The notes under the pieces were generated by a model. It ran no database searches, was not told where the DNA came from, and saw nothing but the letters and a program-made list of their open reading frames with translations. The position numbers and the translations under genes are program-made. This document shows positions 58,843-64,000 of a stretch of DNA of 64,000 nt, piece after piece (position 1 is the first letter of the stretch; every line of letters starts with the position of its first letter). This DNA is from Climacium dendroides (taxonomy: Eukaryota > Streptophyta > Bryopsida > Hypnales > Climaciaceae), in contig OX467083.1 in the NCBI GenBank assembly GCA_950106755.1, positions 30,995,029 through 31,059,028 of the forward strand, read 5' to 3'.

Positions 58843-61719
58843 AAGCCTCTGCTACAGCTTAGTTGATGCTATGTATGGTTTGGTTGACGCCCTGTATGGC
58901 TTGGTTGACGCCCCAGCTACGGCCGGTTGATACCCGCCTATCTTCTCCTAACTTGCTTGGTTGTTCATTGCTTCCGGCTTACTTGGCTGCTTCACTGCTC
59001 CCTAACTGGTTTGTATTTTTTAGGCACCTTGGGCTACCAAACATGTTTTTCAACACGAATTACTAATTTTTGAAAATTTGGGAATACCAAAAGTTGCTTT
59101 TGTCTTGGCAAACTAATTATACACATTTGGAATGCTAAATCAACACTTGAAGCACTAATTTTGGAGGTTAAATTTTGAAGAAATTCCAAATATTTTGGAA
59201 ACTAAATTTTGAAAAATAGTTGCAAGGAAGCCAAAGCTTTGCTGTGATTTTGAAATATATCTAAATTCTAAAGACCAAGAGCTATAGCTTCACTATATTT
59301 TTCTAACACCGAAATTTCTAAACATAAAAACTATAGTTTGGCCGCAATTGCACCATATGCTAAATTTCACCACAACTAACAACTTGGCCACATAAACAAC
59401 ACCTCAAGGTTATTCATCAATCAAAGCTTTCAAAGCTTTCAAAACTTCAACAAAAGCACAACAAAAAGAAAGCTAAGCTTGAAGGGACCTCAAGTCCTTC
59501 AAGAGAGTTTCAAAAAAACAACAAAGGAGCTTGAAATGCTCCAAAAACCAAAAAAAAATGGCAATGTGGCCTAAATGGCCAAAATCCAACTAAATGGACC
59601 CAAATGAAAATAAGGTGGTCCAAAATGAACCTAAGGGGTGATTTGAGAGAGAAATGAGAGCCTTGATATATTTTTTCAAAGGCCTCACTCTCCCCCAATT
59701 CCTACAAGGTAATCTTATCACTTAAAATTTTCATCCTAATCTTCAAATTTTGACTTTCTATGTTGGTCCAAAACTCTAACTTTTGGAGAAAGATTCCAAA
59801 TTACAAATGAATTGGGCCATTGGATTTAGAAAGCCATTTCTAATCTAAAAGAACCCCACACCTTTTTCATCCACTAAAAAACCACTAAAAGCTAACGCCA
59901 ACTAGAATCCCTAGAAGGGATAAAAATTCAACTTTTGGAAGTTGACTTTTCTGAAGAAAATAACTAGCCTAAGATCTCAAGTAGTATGAGGAAGTAAGAT
60001 AAGACCTATCTTGGGCTTCATTTTGACTTCATATGCTCCCGATTTGCCGGTCAACTCCATGGTAATATTCAAATTTGTCGGTTTTAGGAGGATCTTGCTA
60101 GTTTTGGGTCTTCTGGCGATTGAAATGTCTTGAAACTTAGTAGAGCGTGTTATTAGCATAATAAAAGCTAGTCTAATTTTTAGTGGGATTTTACTACACT
60201 CTGGTTAATTTTCATGAAATTTCCATCGTATAATTTGGTAGTTGACCATTCGGAAGAATGTCTTTTGATTATTAGAAAATTTCAGAACTTTTCATAGAAA
60301 CTCCCATGAATCTCCATGAAAAATGTACAAGCTCATATTCTCACTTTGCACATTTGACAAAAGAGAGCCAAATCTTGCTACCTCCTTTAACTTTTGATGA
60401 ATAAGAAATTTTTTATACGAAGAGGAATCTTGACAAACCGATTTCATTATTGGAGTCCGGGCATGATTTCTTCCCAAAACCACCATAATTATGTTGTAGA
60501 TGCCCTTCTCTAGTCCGTCTTGAGTTTCTTCACTTGTAGGCTAACAATTGGGGTTTCTACTATTTCGTTGGTTTGATGGGGAAACTGAAACCTCTCTCTG
60601 GGACTAGTTTAGGATTCTCACGTAGGTTCCCTCGGACCAATTTATCCATGTCTTTGTCACATGTGAGGCAAGTTTGGCTATTTCGGGCAATTCTACTTAA
60701 ATACTACAATATGTACAGGTTTTGGGTTTCTATTCTATTTACATGCAGCGTTTGTGTTATGTTTTAGGAAAAATATGCTAATTAGGACCAAATACTATAA
60801 TGACATGTGACACACCTATTTTGGCTTTACACTCTTTTATGGCTTTTTTGTATATAAATTCACACTCAAAAGACTAACAAACAAAAAAGAAAAGAGTGAG
60901 TCCCAGGTGACGAATTGAGCACTCACACATATATACATGATTCACTAGCTTATATCAAGTTATGAAAAAAGAGTTATATCAAGTCACATTAGTAAGTATG
61001 TAGAAGCCTTTTCCCAGCTAGAAGCTTAATAAAAAAGGTCACAATATTAAGATCGACATTCTTATGAATTAACATCTTAATGTGTTTTGTTGATATTTCC
61101 ACCTCCACAGGAGATGAATGATTGATGGCAAATTACACCAAGAGCTAGAAATTCACTAAACACTCAACTTTCATTTTGTTTGAAAAATCTTTCATTTAGT
61201 ATTGAAAAATCAATAAGCGAAGAATGAATATGGAATTGAGTTGGTAAGGATACCAACAATGAAATCCTTTGCCATAGCTTGCAACAGATGAGCCCTTCTA
61301 TTAAGATTGCAATTGTTTTTGACAACGATTTTGCAATGACCTCTATTAATCAATTAATTTAGCAATTTTGCAATGGTTGAATTAGTTTATTAGAGATTGC
61401 AATTGATCTTAGAGAATTTTTTTTGTTTCTAATTGTTATTATTATTGATGTTATTTTGATAAATGTAGTAGCTATAGCATTTTGGTTGGAGACCATTTTC
61501 AAGAATTTTAATTTTTGCCTCTTATTGGATTCTTCAATTTTGTTGAATTATGTCACGCTGTCCTGATGGAAATTCTTCCATTATGTAAATATTAGACTTA
61601 ATCTTTATTAACTCTATTTACAATATTTAGTAAAAGTAATTTGGTCGCGGTAAGAACCACTGTTGTTGGAGGCAGTTTGCACCTTGTAAATGTTTACTGC
61701 TCTTGTCACATGCATAGCT
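58843..61719. other. intergenic DNA, probably old repeat sequence
   Basis: Immediately after the CACTA element a short triple repeat (GGTTGACGCC...) occurs at 58863-58912. The rest has no convincing gene or repeat boundary. Confidence 0.4.
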
Positions 61720-61900
61720 CAAGGGGGTAGGTAGCAGGTTGGCTGGTACAACTTTCCTACCTCACTAACGTGCCAAGCCACAGGCCGTCCAAGTCAGTCA
61801 ATGAGCCCATCGGGATTTGAACCCAAATCAATGGATTTCAAACCCAGCCCAGTTGGCGATCCATGACCACCGCATCTCCAACCAACCAAGTCCACGACTC
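61720..61900 (-). mobile_element. tRNA-derived SINE-like sequence
   Basis: On the - strand a good Pol III B box GGTTCAAATCC (within 61811-61824) follows an A-box-like TCGCCAACTGG (61849-61859). Between them a 7-base loop TTTGAAA sits on a short stem (about 61831-61847), as in a serine-type anticodon arm. No full cloverleaf or long variable arm is present, so this is a tRNA relic heading a short repeat, not a working tRNA. The extent of the body is uncertain. Confidence 0.45.
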
Positions 61901-64000
61901 GACGTTTGGAGATTGATTCAAAAGCCTTTAGTATGACTTTGCGGGCACATAGAGGCCTTTGATAAGGATCTTTAGTAATTTCTTTATATTTTATTTTATT
62001 AGGTTTGAATTAGAGATGATTCGAGTTTTGGCTTTTAATTAAAATAAATGGCTAAGGAATGTAGATGTATGGTAGTGTGAATAGGGTAAAAAGAATCATT
62101 TGGGTGGACTTTAAAAATAGGAATATGGGCTGATGTGTCCCACTCTTACCTTAGAAAAGGAAAAAAGGAAGATAGGAAGATTCCTTAGTTTTGTTGAGTG
62201 TGTATAAAAGGTGTGTATTGAAGTGAATTTTGGAACTGAATTTTGGAACTGAATTGAGAAGAGAGATATCTCGATATGTATGAAAGTTCTTAAAATAAAA
62301 AATTTGAGAGTTTGTTCCTTGTGAAGTTAGCTTTTTAAAATGAGTTTGTAAGCTTGAATTGAAGAATTATTGAGGGAGTTGTGATAGTTTGAAGGTAGGA
62401 AGTTTGTGGCTACTCAACTAAGAGGAGCCAAGACTTTCGAGGCCTGTAATGTACGGATAGTAGTTTGAATTTGTATGAGATTTTGTGAGGTTGAAGATCA
62501 TGTAGTTAGCTTTTCAAAAAGCTATTTCACTTCTTAATTGGAGTATTTTTGAGAGAGATATGGAGATTTGAAGGTGGAGAGGTTTGTTGCCTTTAGAGAA
62601 GGAAGGCCGTGATTTGTTTTGTCTATAGTGCCTAGATAGTAGCTTAGAATGAATTCAGTTTTGGAGGAGTATTAGTATAATTTGTTAGCTTTCCAGAAAG
62701 TTAAGATACTAAACATTTGAAGTTGTAAGGCGTTTGTAGTACTAGTTTGAAGTTTAGAGGAATTTTAGAGTTAGTCTTGGGTCTTCTTGTTGTGTTTTTA
62801 AACACTTCAAGAATACAAAACATGGAGAAATGAAGAAATAAAGAAATAAAGACTTGAAACTCTTGGAACCATTTGTGTGTTGTGGTTTGTGGCTCGATTT
62901 CTTTATTTTGTTATTCCTAGCTGGCTTTGAAGGCTAGTTGTTTTTCCTTTCTGCATTGTAAAGCTTGTTGCAGGCTCTGTGGGAATCCAAGAGTAACCCC
63001 GTTTTATGTTCGTAGTGACGAAGTGGGATTGATCACCTACATGGTCACATTTTGTTGTTCCCACTAGTGAGGCATGATTGCTAGTCACTATGGGTTTGAA
63101 GTTTAGGAGCCAATCTTTCGGACGGCACAGCTCGTGGTCTGGCCGTCCCGTTTTGCCCTTCCGAGGCCGTGGTTTCTTATCACCCTACCCTTATCTTGGC
63201 CCATATAGAGACACCACTGGATAGGCCAACGAAAAACTGAAGATTGAAGACTGAAGACAAGAAGACTCAAAGGTTATTTGAAGTTCCTGGCTAACTAGTT
63301 CTAGTTGCAGCTAGATACCTTGCGTATTCCTTAAGCGCACTCCTCTCAACAAGACAACACCGCTATTTTCTAGGGTGTTCAATTAACCTTAGTGCGCAAG
63401 GGAGGGATCTTGGAGATGACTTCTCAAGCCTTACAATAGATTAGAAAGGAAAATTTGAGAGACTTTTGATCAAACAGGGCGTAGTGACGCCTTGGTTTTG
63501 AAGTTGATGGTAGAGTGTCATATATTCTTGAAAAGATCTTGACAATATGCTTCTAATGGCATAAAAAACACATGATTCAAAGTTGTGAGCTCAAAGTTAT
63601 GACCTTTCAAAGTTGACTAGGTCCCGGTGGCGTCGAGACACTTGAAGGCTCGGCGTGAGGGGTTTTCAATGAATGTCATAAGAAAGTATGTCATTTAGTA
63701 TATCATTGGAAAGCTATGAACACAAGAAACTTAGAATGACAAACATTACAAGGTTCTAAGACATGAGTCAAAAGTTATGGCGAAAAGAAGAGCCATGGTG
63801 AAGGCGTATGCCTCCTTTAATGAATCCAAATTTTTGAAGGGCCATAACTTTGTGAGAACTTGTTTAAATGAGACAAGTGAGTAATCCATCGGCACCTTTA
63901 CTTATCTTTTAAATGTCTAAAATGAACTTGCATGTTGGATTTGGATCTTTAAGCACAAAGTTATGCTGATTGGAAGTTCGAGAGTCCAAATAGTGATGTA
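61901..64000. other. non-coding block with repeat-like motifs, running off the window
   Basis: The TATA-like box at 62203 lies here. From 63590 on, the motif AAAGTTATGRC or its complement GCCATAACTTT recurs (about 63593, 63770, 63841, 63957). This is often seen in plant retroelement leaders, but no protein-coding part is within the window. Confidence 0.35.
62203..62209 (+). promoter_or_regulatory. TATA box-like motif, possibly of a retroelement terminal repeat
   Basis: TATAAAA lies in GTGTGTATAAAAGGTGTG. It is followed by a leader with a 16-bp direct duplication (GAATTTTGGAACT, twice) and long non-coding sequence to the window end. No primer-binding site or paired terminal repeat is visible inside the window, so assignment to an LTR is a guess. 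Confidence 0.3.

Noticed and set aside
61811..61859. Functional tRNA gene
   Set aside because: A B box and anticodon-like loop are visible, but no acceptor stem, D arm or long variable arm of a working tRNA-Ser.
62100..63500. Complete LTR retrotransposon
   Set aside because: A TATA-like box and leader-like sequence are present, but no paired repeat, primer-binding site, polypurine tract or gag/pol frame is visible in the window.

Overview
The window looks like nuclear DNA of a land plant, probably a seedless one such as a moss or liverwort. This rests on plant-type protein families (a PTI1-like receptor-like cytoplasmic kinase and a plant condensation-domain acyltransferase), GT-AG introns, GC-rich exons in AT-rich surroundings, and plant-type DNA transposons, including a CACTA element with a CACTACWAGAA end. 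The species cannot be fixed from sequence alone. No rRNA gene, functional tRNA, CRISPR array or bacterial operon is seen.

Three genes are well supported. (1) A six-exon PTI1-like kinase on the + strand, 6606-11818: the exons join in frame to 363 residues and all core kinase motifs are present. (2) A small intronless secreted protein on the - strand, 19249-19551 (100 residues, signal peptide, no cysteine). (3) A five-exon condensation-domain (PapA/wax-ester-synthase-like) acyltransferase on the - strand, 33502-35918: the exons join in frame to 488 residues. Weaker coding signals are a fragment cut by a transposon end (about 6065-6240, - strand, divergent from the kinase), a two-exon small ORF (12701-12966), a possible transposase scrap (15453-15716) and a decayed or unrecognised gene-like stretch at 48092-50274.

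Most of the rest is AT-rich DNA crowded with small non-autonomous DNA transposons. The most striking set has TTAA at both ends and terminal repeats starting TTAACCCCTAAAGGACC, usually 0.6-0.95 kb long. Complete or near-complete copies lie at 4099, 25453, 39282, 42149, 44905 and 54274; distant relatives lie at 24, 2002, 31611 and 44345. Two members (2002-2744 and 31611-32398) sit inside other repeats whose uninterrupted copies also occur in the window, so filled and empty sites can be compared directly. They show insertion at TTAA, the signature of piggyBac-type transposition, which is not usually expected in plants.

A second set has TA flanks and termini starting AGGTA/AGGTT (TIRs AGGTAAGMCAGCC, AGGTAGAACCACCC, AGGTTGCAACATCC), like Tc1/mariner or Stowaway-type MITEs. 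Others are a palindromic 153-bp hairpin with a perfect 8-bp target duplication (38853-39005), a 276-bp foldback (25120-25395), a 448-bp foldback (614-1061), a 1.87-kb CACTA element (56971-58842) and a tRNA-derived SINE-like block (61720-61900). The three genes have no visible functional link with each other.
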